Positions 8,683-19,872 of a DNA stretch of 64,000 bases are shown here, piece by piece. Under the pieces are notes generated by a model. It saw only the letters and a program-made list of their open reading frames with translations, was not told where the DNA came from and made no database searches. Position numbers and translations under genes: made by a program. The DNA comes from Neorhizobium lilium (GTDB taxonomy: Bacteria > Pseudomonadota > Alphaproteobacteria > Rhizobiales > Rhizobiaceae), in assembly GCF_004053875.1 (NCBI RefSeq), contig NZ_SBIP01000002.1, positions 124,001-188,000 on the forward strand, written 5' to 3'. Numbering within the stretch: position 1 is the stretch's first letter; the number at the start of each line of letters is the position of its first letter.

Positions 8683-9671
8683 CAATCGTCGTCCCTGGCG
8701 CCGTTTTCCATGGAGAAACCGAGTAGGTTCCAGCTCTGCACCATATGGGGCGGAAGCGGCGCCGTGACCTTCAGCCTGCCGCCGTTCGGGTGCGGGATAT
8801 CGATGTGGCGGGCATGCAGATGCAGCTTCTTCTGTATGCCTCCGGGGAACGGCCAGTTATGGTCATCGTCGTAATATTTCGGATCGCCGATGATCGGATG
8901 ACCGATATGCAGGGCGTGGACGCGCAACTGATGGGTGCGGCCCGTATAAGGCTCCATCTCCAGCCAAGCGAGGGTCTGCGCCGCCGTCTCCAACAACCTG
9001 TAATAGGACACCGCATGATCGGCACCGTCCTCTCCGTGCTTGGCGATGCGCATACGGTCGCCGTCCGGCGTCTGCTCCTTCACCAGCCAGGTGGAAATCT
9101 TGTCCTCGTGCTTGCGCGGGGTTCCCTTGACCAGCGCCCAGTAGGTCTTCTTGGTGTCGCGCTCGCGGAAGGCCGCCGTCAGCTTCTGCGCGGCGCCGCG
9201 AGTGCGGGCGATGACGAGTACGCCGGATGTGTCGCGGTCCAGGCGGTGAACCAGCCTCGGCTTTTCGCCTTTGGGGCTCACCCAGCTGTCGAGCATCTGG
9301 TCGATATGGCGGGTAACGCCCGATCCGCCCTGCACGGCGAGGCCGGCCGGCTTGTTGAGCACGATGACCTTCTCGTCTTCGTGCAGCACCATGCGCTGCA
9401 GGAGTTCGTAGTCGCTCGAATGCTTGAGTTCCTTGCCGGCGATCGGCCCGCTCTTCTTGGCATCGACGTCGAGCGGCGGAATACGCACGGTCTGGCCGGG
9501 CTGAACGCGAGCGTCGGATTTCACCCGGCCACCGTCGACACGAACCTGGCCTGACCGCAGCAGTTTCTGCAGCGGCCCGAAGCCAAGCCCCGGATAGTGG
9601 ATCTTGAACCAGCGGTCGAGGCGCATTCCCGCCTCGTCTGCCTCAACGAGAATATGCTCGATACCTGCCAT
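8682..9671 (-). CDS. RluA/RluC-family 23S rRNA pseudouridine synthase
   Basis: The 329-residue enzyme has an N-terminal S4 RNA-binding domain (about residues 10-75, LDRWFKIHYPGLGFGPLQKL) and the catalytic pseudouridine synthase domain with LVHRLDRDTSGVLVIAR, whose aspartate in HRLDRDTSG is the nucleophile. The motif GRTHQLRVHALHIGHPIIGD is also typical. RluC is the most likely specificity by S4-domain architecture, but RluA-type rRNA site assignments cannot be made by eye. It is the second gene of the crcB-rlu-HAD-atp12 operon. Confidence 0.9.
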   Translation of the reverse strand: MAGIEHILVEADEAGMRLDRWFKIHYPGLGFGPLQKLLRSGQVRVDGGRVKSDARVQPGQTVRIPPLDVDAKKSGPIAGKELKHSSDYELLQRMVLHEDEKVIVLNKPAGLAVQGGSGVTRHIDQMLDSWVSPKGEKPRLVHRLDRDTSGVLVIARTRGAAQKLTAAFRERDTKKTYWALVKGTPRKHEDKISTWLVKEQTPDGDRMRIAKHGEDGADHAVSYYRLLETAAQTLAWLEMEPYTGRTHQLRVHALHIGHPIIGDPKYYDDDHNWPFPGGIQKKLHLHARHIDIPHPNGGRLKVTAPLPPHMVQSWNLLGFSMENGARDDD

Positions 9672-9710
9672 CGACGTTCTTTCTTATTGTTCTTCAGGTC
9701 AGCCTTGCCT

Positions 9711-10088
9711 TTAGAACATCGCGCGCCCAAGCGCCAGTCCGGCGACGATGGCGATGAAGGACAGTCCGAGGCTGCCGAGAACATAGGCGGCGGTCGCAGC
9801 ACCGGCGCCGCGTTCCAGCAGAACCATCGTATCCAGCGAAAACGATGAGAAGGTGGTGAAGCCGCCGAGGATGCCGGCTACCAGCAAGACCCGCAACTCC
9901 GTGGACGCGTTGAACTTGCGGGCAATCATCTCGGTCAGCAAGCCGATCGCGAAGGAGCCGACGACGTTGACGGCAAGTGTGCCCCAGGGGAAAGCCGGAC
10001 CGAACCAGCGCAGGGTCAGCACTCCCGCCAGATAGCGCAGCACGGAACCAAAGGCGCCGCCGATGGCGACCAGAAGAATGTTGAACAT
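9711..10088 (-). CDS. crcB: Fluoride efflux channel CrcB/Fluc
   Basis: The 125-residue product has four membrane helices and the Fluc signature features GGAFGSVLRY, WGTLAVNVVGSFAIG and GILGGFTTFSSFSLD with the phenylalanine box that lines the pore. It forms a dual-topology dimer in the inner membrane and exports fluoride. I chose MFNILLVAIGG at 10088; an ATG at 10112 is also in frame. I looked for a fluoride riboswitch upstream and did not see one. The gene heads the operon with the pseudouridine synthase. Confidence 0.93.
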   Translation of the reverse strand: MFNILLVAIGGAFGSVLRYLAGVLTLRWFGPAFPWGTLAVNVVGSFAIGLLTEMIARKFNASTELRVLLVAGILGGFTTFSSFSLDTMVLLERGAGAATAAYVLGSLGLSFIAIVAGLALGRAMF

Positions 10089-10200
10089 CGGTAGTATCCG
10101 GGCACGAAACATCGGGATGGGTAAATTGCGGCCAAATCCTTTAAGCGGAGCCGAACCGCCCTAGTCTTATAATTACTCGAACGACGAGGAGCGAACTCCA

Positions 10201-10497
10201 ATGGTGCAGATACTGGCAGTCACTGCAGACACGGCCGCCTTGAACATCGGGTCCCTTCGCATCCCGCGCCGGCTTTCGGTGAAGGATCGCGTCGCCGACG
10301 TCAAGGCCGATGCCGACCGCAATGCTCTGTGTGCCGAGGATGCCGCCGATACCGAGGCTGTCGAGATGATGACCCCGGCACCACCGGTGGCGCTGGATTT
10401 CTTCGATGCCGGACACCAACCCCGGCAGCATGCAACGGTCCAGGAGGCCGAAGCAGCCTATCGCTCTTTGGAAGATTGGGACACGCCCGAAACCTGA
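10201..10497 (+). CDS. Hypothetical protein
   Basis: This 98-residue frame starts at an ATG preceded by GACGAGGAG about ten bases upstream. The product is acidic, contains no signal peptide or recognisable domain, and ends with EAAYRSLEDWDTPET. It is divergent from crcB. An opposite-strand frame covers much of the same interval, but the plus frame has the better start region. The gene is plausible, not proven. Confidence 0.45.
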   Translation: MVQILAVTADTAALNIGSLRIPRRLSVKDRVADVKADADRNALCAEDAADTEAVEMMTPAPPVALDFFDAGHQPRQHATVQEAEAAYRSLEDWDTPET

Positions 10498-10614
10498 AGG
10501 TCGATTGGTCCTAATTCGTTATCACGCCGTGTGGGGGTCCGATTCGGCACCAGCGCCGGAACACCCCACCAGCTGAGTGCGCTTCAAGGCCGGCCGCCGA
10601 TAAGGGAGATGCCC

Positions 10615-10869
10615 ATGACCGATCCGACCAATGGAATATTCGATTTCCAGCAGATGAACGTCATCCGCGATGCCCATCGGGACTGGTGCGCCGAGCAGTC
10701 CATCGACGTGGACAGCCCTGTCGGACGGGATGCGGCAACCCTCATGTTCGAGGCCTACAAGGCGGGCAAGACGACGCAGGCGGAACTGATCGAAGCCTGC
10801 GAGGCCTATGCCGAGCAGCGGCGGGCCAATGTCCGCCTGGGCTCCCCCTCGATCGACAGCCGCTCCTGA
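10615..10869 (+). CDS. Small conserved protein, paralogue of the protein at 15870
   Basis: The 84-residue soluble protein has the pattern HRDWCAEQSIDVDS followed by a predicted helix (AATLMFEAYKAGKTTQAEL). The same arrangement, AWCDEHSVDVTDE plus an alanine-rich helix, occurs in the small protein at 15870 on the other side of the gcv operon, so the two are likely paralogues. Start at 10615 is supported by AAGGGAG six bases upstream. No function is known to me. It lies immediately before the promoter of the gcv operon. Confidence 0.75.
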   Translation: MTDPTNGIFDFQQMNVIRDAHRDWCAEQSIDVDSPVGRDAATLMFEAYKAGKTTQAELIEACEAYAEQRRANVRLGSPSIDSRS

Positions 10870-10956
10870 TCGGGCGGCTCATGCCGCCTCACGTGCCCGG
10901 CGATCGTCCGGGGCATGGTCCTGCGACAAAAATCGTGTTCAACGCGACACTGGGGG

Positions 10957-10985
10957 CTTGCCAAACCGTGTGCCTCGCCGATAAT
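10957..10985 (+). promoter_or_regulatory. Promoter of the glycine riboswitch-gcvTHP operon
   Basis: CTTGCC (10957-10962) and GATAAT (10980-10985) are separated by 17 bases, close to the sigma-70 consensus. The predicted start near 10992 falls just before the first riboswitch aptamer, which makes the call internally consistent. Confidence 0.65.
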
Positions 10986-10995
10986 GGCGTCATAC

Positions 10996-11153
10996 CCGAT
11001 GGGAGAAGCCGCTTCGATGCGGTGCCGAAGGAGCAACCGCCCCGGAAACTCTCAGGCAAAAGGACCAACGGGTAACCTGCAGGACTCTGGAGAGAAGCCG
11101 TGTTCGCACGGCTCGCCGAAGGGATAACAATCTCAGGCGCATGGACAGAGGGG
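10996..11153 (+). promoter_or_regulatory. Tandem glycine riboswitch (gcvT type)
   Basis: Two consecutive aptamers show the classic gcvT pattern: GGGAGAAGCCGC...GCCGAAGGAGCAA...CTCTCAGGCAAAAGGACC (about 11001-11066) and GGAGAGAAGCCG...GCCGAAGGGATAA...TCTCAGGCGCATGGACAGAGGGGG (about 11088-11153), joined by a short linker. Binding of glycine is known to turn on the downstream glycine cleavage genes. The leader continues about 70 bases to the gcvT ribosome site GGAGG at 11212. Confidence 0.96.
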
Positions 11154-11224
11154 GCTCGAACACCGGCACTTTGCTGTGCCTGAATCTGAGCCGGCGGAAT
11201 CCGCCAAACCTGGAGGCGTCCCTT

Positions 11225-12373
11225 TTGGATGACCAAACCAACGATCAGTCCGTTCTGAAGCAAACTCCACTGCACGATCTGCATCTGTCGCTCGGCGCCA
11301 GGATGGTGCCCTTTGCAGGCTATGACATGCCGGTGCAATACCCGGCGGGCGTCATGAAGGAGCACCTCCACACCCGTGCGGCCGCAGGCCTGTTCGATGT
11401 GTCCCATATGGGCCAGGTGCTGGTGAAGGCGAAATCCGGGTCCTATGCCGATGCAGCCCTGGCGCTCGAAAAGCTGGTCCCGGTCGATATTCTCGGCCTC
11501 AAGGAAGGCCGTCAGCGCTACGGCTTCTTCACCTCGGATAACGGCGGCATTCTCGACGACCTGATGATTACCAATCGCGGCGATCATCTGCTCGTGGTGG
11601 TGAACGCCTCCTGCAAGGAGGCGGATGTCGCTCACATGACGGCAAACCTTGCGGATTGCGAGGTAACGCTTCTGGAGGACCGCGCCCTGCTGGCGCTGCA
11701 GGGGCCGCAGGCGCAGGCCGTGCTGGCGGAACTATGGGCAGGCGTGTCGGATATGAAATTCATGGAAGTGCGCGAAGTGCCCCTCCACGACGTTCCCTGC
11801 ATCATTTCCCGATCCGGCTATTCCGGCGAGGACGGGTTTGAGATCTCCGTTCCAGCGGACAAGGCGGAGGACCTTGCGAAATCGTTGCTGGAGCATCCGA
11901 ACTGTGAGGCGATCGGCCTCGGCGCCCGCGACTCGCTCCGCCTCGAAGCGGGCCTGTGTCTCTACGGCAACGACATCGATACGACCACCTCGCCTATCGA
12001 AGCCGCGTTGGAATGGGCGATCCAGAAGGTGCGTCGTCCGGGAGGCGACCGCGCTGGCGGCTATCCCGGTGCGGCCCGAATAGAAGAAGACCTCACAAGC
12101 GGGCCTGTCCGTCGCCGGGTCGGCCTGAAGCCGGAAGGCAAGGCGCCGGTGCGTGCCCATGCCGGGATCTTCGCCGAGGAGTCACCGGAGTCACCGGTAG
12201 GTGAAGTCACGTCCGGCACGTTCGGTCCCAGCACCGAGGGTCCGGTAGCCATGGGCTATGTTCCCGCGTCGCTGGCCCAGCCCGGCACCCGCGTTTTCGC
12301 CGAGGTTCGCGGCAAGTATCTGCCCATGACCGTCACCGCCCTGCCCTTCATCACACCCACCTACAAACGCTAA
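11225..12373 (+). CDS. gcvT: Glycine cleavage system T protein (aminomethyltransferase)
   Basis: GcvT transfers the methylene group from the aminomethyl-lipoyl arm of GcvH to tetrahydrofolate and releases ammonia. The 382-residue product starts with [25 protein letters not shown] in its family block (shown in part: [17 protein letters not shown]) and has DVSHMGQ and the catalytic-site region [11 protein letters not shown]. No ATG fits: the frame's ATG at 11141 lies inside the riboswitch, whereas TTG at 11225 has GGAGG eight bases upstream, so a TTG start is preferred. First gene of gcvT-gcvH-gcvP under the glycine riboswitch. Confidence 0.95.
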   Translation: MDDQTNDQSVLKQTPLHDLHLSLGARMVPFAGYDMPVQYPAGVMKEHLHTRAAAGLFDVSHMGQVLVKAKSGSYADAALALEKLVPVDILGLKEGRQRYGFFTSDNGGILDDLMITNRGDHLLVVVNASCKEADVAHMTANLADCEVTLLEDRALLALQGPQAQAVLAELWAGVSDMKFMEVREVPLHDVPCIISRSGYSGEDGFEISVPADKAEDLAKSLLEHPNCEAIGLGARDSLRLEAGLCLYGNDIDTTTSPIEAALEWAIQKVRRPGGDRAGGYPGAARIEEDLTSGPVRRRVGLKPEGKAPVRAHAGIFAEESPESPVGEVTSGTFGPSTEGPVAMGYVPASLAQPGTRVFAEVRGKYLPMTVTALPFITPTYKR

Positions 12374-12392
12374 GAAACCTCCGGAGAGAACC

Positions 12393-12754
12393 ATGCTGAA
12401 ATTTACCGCTGAACATGAATGGCTGAAGCTCGAAGGCGATGTCGCGACCGTGGGCATCACCCAGCACGCTGCCGACCAGTTGGGCGATCTCGTCTTCGTC
12501 GAATTGCCGGATGTGGGTGCCGAACTCACGAAGGACGGCAATGCCGCGACCGTGGAAAGCGTGAAGGCTGCCTCCGACGTCTATTCTCCCCTCGACGGCG
12601 AGGTTATCGAGGTCAACCAGGCGATCGTCGATGATCCTTCCCTCGTCAACTCCGATCCGCAAGGCGCCGCCTGGTTCTTCAAGCTCAAGCTTAAGAACAT
12701 CGCCGATGCGGATGGCCTTTTGGACGAAGCCGCCTACAAGGAGCTGATCGCCTG

Positions 12755-12755
<1 letters not shown>
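12393..12755 (+). CDS. gcvH: Glycine cleavage system H protein
   Basis: GcvH is the lipoylated carrier that shuttles the aminomethyl group between GcvP, GcvT and the L protein. The 120-residue product has the normal length and the lipoyl-lysine motif [19 protein letters not shown] (lysine in ESVKAAS). CCGGAGAG precedes the ATG. The stop overlaps the gcvP start (TGATG), giving tight translational coupling. Octanoyl/lipoyl loading would use LipB encoded at 415-1149. Confidence 0.97.
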
Positions 12756-15619
<2,864 letters not shown>

Positions 15620-15634
15620 CGACACATAAAAAAC

Positions 15635-15663
15635 GGCGGCGTTAAATGACGCCGCCTTTGTCT
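15635..15663 (+). terminator. Terminator of the gcv operon
   Basis: Stem GGCGGCGT (15635-15642) pairs with ACGCCGCC (15649-15656) around a 6-base loop and is followed by TTTGTCTT. The T tract is interrupted, but the stem is strong and placed 15 bases after the gcvP stop. Confidence 0.75.
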
Positions 15664-15869
15664 TGCATCTATCGGTTCATAGTCGGATTCTGTAAATAAG
15701 CCGCTGGCTAACATTTATGCGGAACTATGACACCTTCCGAGCCCTTAATATTAGTAAGCTCTGCACAAGATTGATTACACATATAATTACTTGGCAGCTA
15801 TTGATAATAGCAGGACACACTTTAGAAGGATAACAGTCAGCGCTAAATCGGCGCGCTGAGAAGGTGCTC

Positions 15870-16142
15870 ATGTTTCAGGAACAAGATAATCTTTCGACAA
15901 TGCCTCTCGCGCCGGACGACCTCGATCTGCTGAGGACATTTCTCGAAGCTTGGTGTGACGAGCACTCGGTCGATGTCACCGACGAGGCGGCGGCCGATGT
16001 GGCATCAGCCTTGATTGCCTGGTATCAATCCGATGCAAGCGACAGGACTTTGCTGAAGCCGGAGCCGAGCAAGCCTCTTCCCGCCTCGCCGCGCATCCAG
16101 TTGCTCCTGCAGCAATTGAAGCAGACCCGCGGTATTAAGTAA
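15870..16142 (+). CDS. Small conserved protein, paralogue of the protein at 10615
   Basis: The 90-residue product contains FLEAWCDEHSVDVTDEAAAD followed by an alanine-rich helix and a basic tail (LLLQQLKQTRGIK). The WC-x-E-x-S-(I/V)-DV core matches the protein at 10615. Start at 15870 is preceded by GAGAAGG; a GTG at 15864 is also possible. The approximately 200 bases upstream (15664-15869) are AT-rich and hold no other gene, so this gene likely has its own promoter. Function unknown. Confidence 0.75.
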   Translation: MFQEQDNLSTMPLAPDDLDLLRTFLEAWCDEHSVDVTDEAAADVASALIAWYQSDASDRTLLKPEPSKPLPASPRIQLLLQQLKQTRGIK

Positions 16143-16147
16143 GCCAC

Positions 16148-17206
16148 TCAGCCAGCCAGCTTCTTTGCACCGCTATCCAGATCCACAGCTGCAAAGGCTA
16201 TATCAATGACCTCTGGGCCAGCGCCCGGGTGCATAGCATCCGACGAGAGGATCTGTCGGAATCGGCGAGCACCGGAATAGCCCTGGAATAGTCCCACCAT
16301 GTGACGCGTGACGTGATGCAGGCGTCCGCCTGCCGCAATCACCGTCTCGGCATAGGTCATCATTTTGTCGCGCAGGGCCAGCCAATCCACCTGTTCCGAA
16401 AGTGAAGCGCCGTCGATCATGGCATCGACCTCCGCCAGCAGGTTCGTGTTCTGATAGGCCGCCCGACCGATCATAACCCCGTCCATGACTTCGAGATGAG
16501 CTGCGGCCTGTTCGAGGCTGGTGATGCCGCCGTTGATCCCGATGAACGCATTCGGATGCTGCCGCTTCACGGCGTGCACGAGATCATAGTCTAACGGTGG
16601 AACCTCGCGGTTCTCCTTTGGTGACAGCCCCTGCAGCCAGGCCTTGCGAGCATGGATCCAGATTGCGTCCGCGCCAGCGTCAAGCATCCGCGAGACGAAG
16701 TCGGGAAGAACTGAGGCCGGTTCTTGGTCATCCACCCCAATCCTGCATTTCACGGTGACCGGGACCGGGGAAACTTGGCGCATCGCCGATACGAGATTTG
16801 CAACATGAGCAGGCTCGCGCATCAGGCAGGCGCCGAACGTGCCAGATTGGACCCGATCCGATGGACAGCCGACATTGAGATTGATCTCGTCGTAACCATA
16901 GTCGCTCGCAATGCGAATGGCTTCCGAGAGCTTCACCGCGTCCGAGCCGCCGAGTTGCAATGCGACCGGATGCTCCGCCGACGAATATGATAGCAATCGC
17001 TCGCGCGGACCGTGGATGATCGCATCCGCCACCACCATTTCGGTATAGAGTAGCGCCTGCGACGACAGCTGCCGGTGCAGAAAGCGACAGTGCCGGTCGG
17101 TCCAATCGATCATGGGCGCGACGGCGAACACCTTACGGTGGCCGCCCGGAGTACGAGTGGCCTTCTCAGCCGCTTCCATCGGGATCAATAGCGTTCCTTG
17201 TGACAT
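16148..17206 (-). CDS. dusA: tRNA-dihydrouridine synthase A
   Basis: DusA uses FMN and NADPH to reduce uridine to dihydrouridine in the tRNA D loop. The 352-residue product has the FMN-barrel motif VAPMIDWTDRHCRF, the conserved EINLNVGCPSDRVQ block and the catalytic cysteine in GTFGACLM, plus GINGGI and IGRAAYQN. MIDWTDRH is characteristic of the DusA rather than DusB/C subgroup. Start at 17206 (MSQGTLL) is preferred over 17221. The gene is convergent with the small protein gene and nearly touches it. Confidence 0.95.
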   Translation of the reverse strand: MSQGTLLIPMEAAEKATRTPGGHRKVFAVAPMIDWTDRHCRFLHRQLSSQALLYTEMVVADAIIHGPRERLLSYSSAEHPVALQLGGSDAVKLSEAIRIASDYGYDEINLNVGCPSDRVQSGTFGACLMREPAHVANLVSAMRQVSPVPVTVKCRIGVDDQEPASVLPDFVSRMLDAGADAIWIHARKAWLQGLSPKENREVPPLDYDLVHAVKRQHPNAFIGINGGITSLEQAAAHLEVMDGVMIGRAAYQNTNLLAEVDAMIDGASLSEQVDWLALRDKMMTYAETVIAAGGRLHHVTRHMVGLFQGYSGARRFRQILSSDAMHPGAGPEVIDIAFAAVDLDSGAKKLAG

Positions 17207-17380
17207 GGCGCCGCTTCTCATCTTTTTGCGCCTGTTTCAAGGCCTCCCGGAGTGCATCGAGCGGATTTTACCATGAAATAGGTGTTTCCGGCGCTGTTCG
17301 TGCGCCTGCAGAAAGCACTTGGTTTAGGCCGGCTTTTACGAGACAAAGACGCATCACGTGCCTCGAACAGGATGCCCCCC

Positions 17381-18067
17381 ATGCTTGCCACAGTCATTCC
17401 CGCCCCCGCTTCAATTCTGATCGATGTGGAGGGTTCGGTTGAGCAATTCCCGGTTCGCCGGGTCTATTGCGTCGGCCGCAATTATGCCGACCATGCCATC
17501 GAGATGGGACACGACCCTTCCCGCGAGCCTCCTTTCTTCTTTCAGAAGAATGCCGACAATCTCTTCAATGGCGACAGCTTCCCCTACCCTCCGCAATCGT
17601 CGAACGTACATTTCGAGGTGGAATTGGTCATGGCCCTGAGTGGCGGTGGCACCGACATCCCGTTCGATGAAGCTCTGTCGAAGGTCTACGGCTATGGCGT
17701 GGGAATAGATTTTACCCGCCGTGACGTGCAGGACGTCGCCAAGAAGGCGAGCCGTCCTTGGGAAGCCGCCAAGGCTTTCGAGAAGTCGGCTCCCGTTTCT
17801 GCCCTGCTGCCGGCGGCACAGCTAGGACATCCGCAGGAAGGTGCCATCTGGCTAGAGGTCAATGGCGAGCGCAAGCAGTCGGGAGACCTCAACCAGATGA
17901 TCTGGAAACTGCCGGAAATCATCTCCGAGCTTTCGAAGTTCTTCGAACTTGCCGCAGGCGACGTGATCATGACAGGCACACCGGCTGGCGTTGGCGCGAT
18001 CGTCAGGGGCGACAGGATCGAATGCGGCATCGACCGGGTCGGCAAACTGTCGCTAGACGTCGTCTGA
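17381..18067 (+). CDS. Fumarylacetoacetate hydrolase-family protein
   Basis: The 228-residue product belongs to the FAH superfamily (acylpyruvase/oxaloacetate decarboxylase-like): VYCVGRNYADHAIEMGH at the N-terminus, metal-binding acidic residues in FEVELVMALSGG, the GVGIDFTRRDVQ strand and the C-terminal GDVIMTGTPAGVG. Family members cleave C-C bonds in beta-keto acids; the substrate is not defined here. Alternative in-frame starts exist at 17372 and further upstream. The next gene (gamma-carbonic anhydrase) starts 20 bases later, probably one transcript. Confidence 0.9.
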   Translation: MLATVIPAPASILIDVEGSVEQFPVRRVYCVGRNYADHAIEMGHDPSREPPFFFQKNADNLFNGDSFPYPPQSSNVHFEVELVMALSGGGTDIPFDEALSKVYGYGVGIDFTRRDVQDVAKKASRPWEAAKAFEKSAPVSALLPAAQLGHPQEGAIWLEVNGERKQSGDLNQMIWKLPEIISELSKFFELAAGDVIMTGTPAGVGAIVRGDRIECGIDRVGKLSLDVV

Positions 18068-18087
18068 GATTGACGGGAGAAGAGCCC

Positions 18088-18615
18088 ATGCCGCTTTATG
18101 TACTGGGGGAGTTTCACCCGAAACTTCCGGACCCTAACCGCTACTGGCTAGCACCGAATGCAACTGTGATCGGCCAAGTGGAACTGGGCGAAGATGTCGG
18201 GATATGGTTCGGCGCGGTATTGAGGGGCGACAACGAGCCGATCGTGATCGGCAACGGCACCAATATCCAGGAAGGCGTGATGATCCATACGGATCCAGCT
18301 TACCCTGTCATCATTGGCCAGAATTGCACTATCGGCCACCACGCGATCGTCCACGGCTGCAGCATCGGCGACAATAGCCTGATCGGCATGGGCGCCACGA
18401 TCCTGAACGGGGCGAGGATCGGCAGAAACTGCCTTGTCGGCGCCAATGCGCTTGTCACGGAAGGTCGGGAGTTTCCAGACAACTCGCTCATCGTGGGGTC
18501 GCCTGCAAAAGCGATACGAACGCTGGATGAAGACGCGGTCGCGAGGCTGAAGGACTCCGCTCTACGCTATGTGGAGAACTGGAAGCGTTTCGCGCGCGAC
18601 TTGCGCCAGCTCTAA
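18088..18615 (+). CDS. Gamma-class carbonic anhydrase-like protein
   Basis: The 175-residue product is a left-handed beta-helix of hexapeptide repeats (VIGQVELGEDVGIWFGAVLRG and following). Metal-binding histidines of the gamma-carbonic anhydrase family are visible in MIHTD, IGHHAIVHGC. Known as YrdA/CaiE-like in some annotations; zinc-dependent CO2 hydration is possible but often untested. Start at 18088 follows GGGAGAAGAGCCC. It is transcribed with the FAH-family gene and converges with zur. Confidence 0.88.
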   Translation: MPLYVLGEFHPKLPDPNRYWLAPNATVIGQVELGEDVGIWFGAVLRGDNEPIVIGNGTNIQEGVMIHTDPAYPVIIGQNCTIGHHAIVHGCSIGDNSLIGMGATILNGARIGRNCLVGANALVTEGREFPDNSLIVGSPAKAIRTLDEDAVARLKDSALRYVENWKRFARDLRQL

Positions 18616-18625
18616 TTGCCTGTCT

Positions 18626-19048
18626 TTATGCCGCGCAGTCCTGACATAAGCCGCGGATCTCGATGGACGTCTTCGCGGGCTTGAAACCCTTGGCCTTTGC
18701 CCAGTCGCCCAATCGGTGTTCGACCGTGTCGTCGTGAAACTCCGAAACATTGCCACAGCTGTCGCAGATGGCGAAGGCAACCGAGCCATGGCCATGTCCG
18801 CCGCCACAGCAATCGCTTTCGCGATGGGCGCAGGCCACAAACGCGTTCAGGCTTTCCAGCCGATGGATCATCCCAAACTCGGTCAGCTTGTCGAGCGCGC
18901 GATAGACCTGTAAGGGCGCCCGAAACCCATGGTCGCGCAGCCTGTCCAGGATCGTATATGCGCTGACCGGCGCCTCGGCGTGGGTCAGCACGTCGAAGAC
19001 CAGTGATTGGTTCTTGGTCAGGGCGGGTGTGACGAAAGGTGCGTTCAT
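18626..19048 (-). CDS. zur: Zinc uptake regulator Zur (Fur family)
   Basis: The 140-residue product has a winged-helix DNA-binding part (about residues 15-75, with APLQVYRALDKLTEFGMIHRLES) and a metal-binding C-terminal part with CXXC pairs in AICDSCGN and GLCQDCAA and histidines in HRESDCCGGGHGHG. The His/Cys-rich pattern and the position beside znuB/znuC identify Zur rather than Fur. The start overlaps the end of znuB by four bases. It should repress znuABC with zinc at the operators at 20804-20842. Confidence 0.93.
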   Translation of the reverse strand: MNAPFVTPALTKNQSLVFDVLTHAEAPVSAYTILDRLRDHGFRAPLQVYRALDKLTEFGMIHRLESLNAFVACAHRESDCCGGGHGHGSVAFAICDSCGNVSEFHDDTVEHRLGDWAKAKGFKPAKTSIEIRGLCQDCAA

Positions 19049-19872
19049 CCTCGCACTCCTTTGTTGGCGGCGCGTGCTGCCGCAGGCTTCCCGAAGCCGG
19101 GCAGCAGGCTCAGCACGAAAAGTAGGAGCGCTGCGACCACGATGGAAGGGCCGGACGGCGTATCATAGTGCAAAGAGCCGAAAAGTCCGCCGATGACGGC
19201 AATGGCTCCAAGCAGGGAGGCGAAAACCGCCATCCATTCCGGGCTTGCGGAGAACCGCCGCGCCGTAGCCGCCGGAATGATCAGCAGGGCGGTGATCAGC
19301 ATGATGCCGACGATCTTCATGGCGATCGCGATCACAAGCGCCATCAGCAGCATGAAGAAGAGACGCGTGCGCGCCGGCTTCAGGCCTTCGGCCTCGGCCA
19401 CTTCCTCGCTGACGGTGGAGGCGATCAGCGGCTGCCACATCAGCGCGACGCCGGCCAACACCAGCGCGCCACCGCCCCAGATGAGGCCGAGATCGGCAGG
19501 CGTCACCGCCAGGATATCGCCGAACAGGAAGGAAATCAGGTCGATCCTGACCCAGCTCATGAAGGCGACGAGCACGAGCCCGATTGCCAGCGCGGAATGG
19601 GACAGGATGCCGAGCAGCGCATCGGCCGACAGTGACTGCCGCCGTTGCAGCGCCAGCAGCAGCAGCGAAACGAGAACGGCGACGCCGAAGACGGAAACGA
19701 GAAGGTTGATCTGGAAGAAGAGCGACAGCGCCACGCCAAGCAGCGCCGAATGCGCCATAGTGTCGCCGAAATAGGCCATGCGCCGCCATACGACGAAGCA
19801 GCCGAGAGGGCCGGCGGTTAGCGCCACGCCGACGCCCGCAAGAATCGCACGGGTGAAGAAGTCGTCAAGCAT
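19045..19872 (-). CDS. znuB: Zinc ABC transporter permease ZnuB
   Basis: The 275-residue inner-membrane protein has about eight helices and the ABC-3 family pattern (GCFVVWRRMAYFGDTMAHSA, VKIVGIMLITALLIIPAATA region). Start at 19872 (MLDDFFTRA) overlaps the end of znuC by eight bases, implying coupling; the longer frame upstream merely translates the His-rich znuC tail in another frame. ZnuB forms the membrane channel for Zn(II) with ZnuC and ZnuA. Confidence 0.94.
   Translation of the reverse strand: MLDDFFTRAILAGVGVALTAGPLGCFVVWRRMAYFGDTMAHSALLGVALSLFFQINLLVSVFGVAVLVSLLLLALQRRQSLSADALLGILSHSALAIGLVLVAFMSWVRIDLISFLFGDILAVTPADLGLIWGGGALVLAGVALMWQPLIASTVSEEVAEAEGLKPARTRLFFMLLMALVIAIAMKIVGIMLITALLIIPAATARRFSASPEWMAVFASLLGAIAVIGGLFGSLHYDTPSGPSIVVAALLLFVLSLLPGFGKPAAARAANKGVRG

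Noticed and set aside
10089..10200. Fluoride riboswitch upstream of crcB
   Set aside because: The conserved fluoride aptamer pattern could not be found on the minus strand before the gene.
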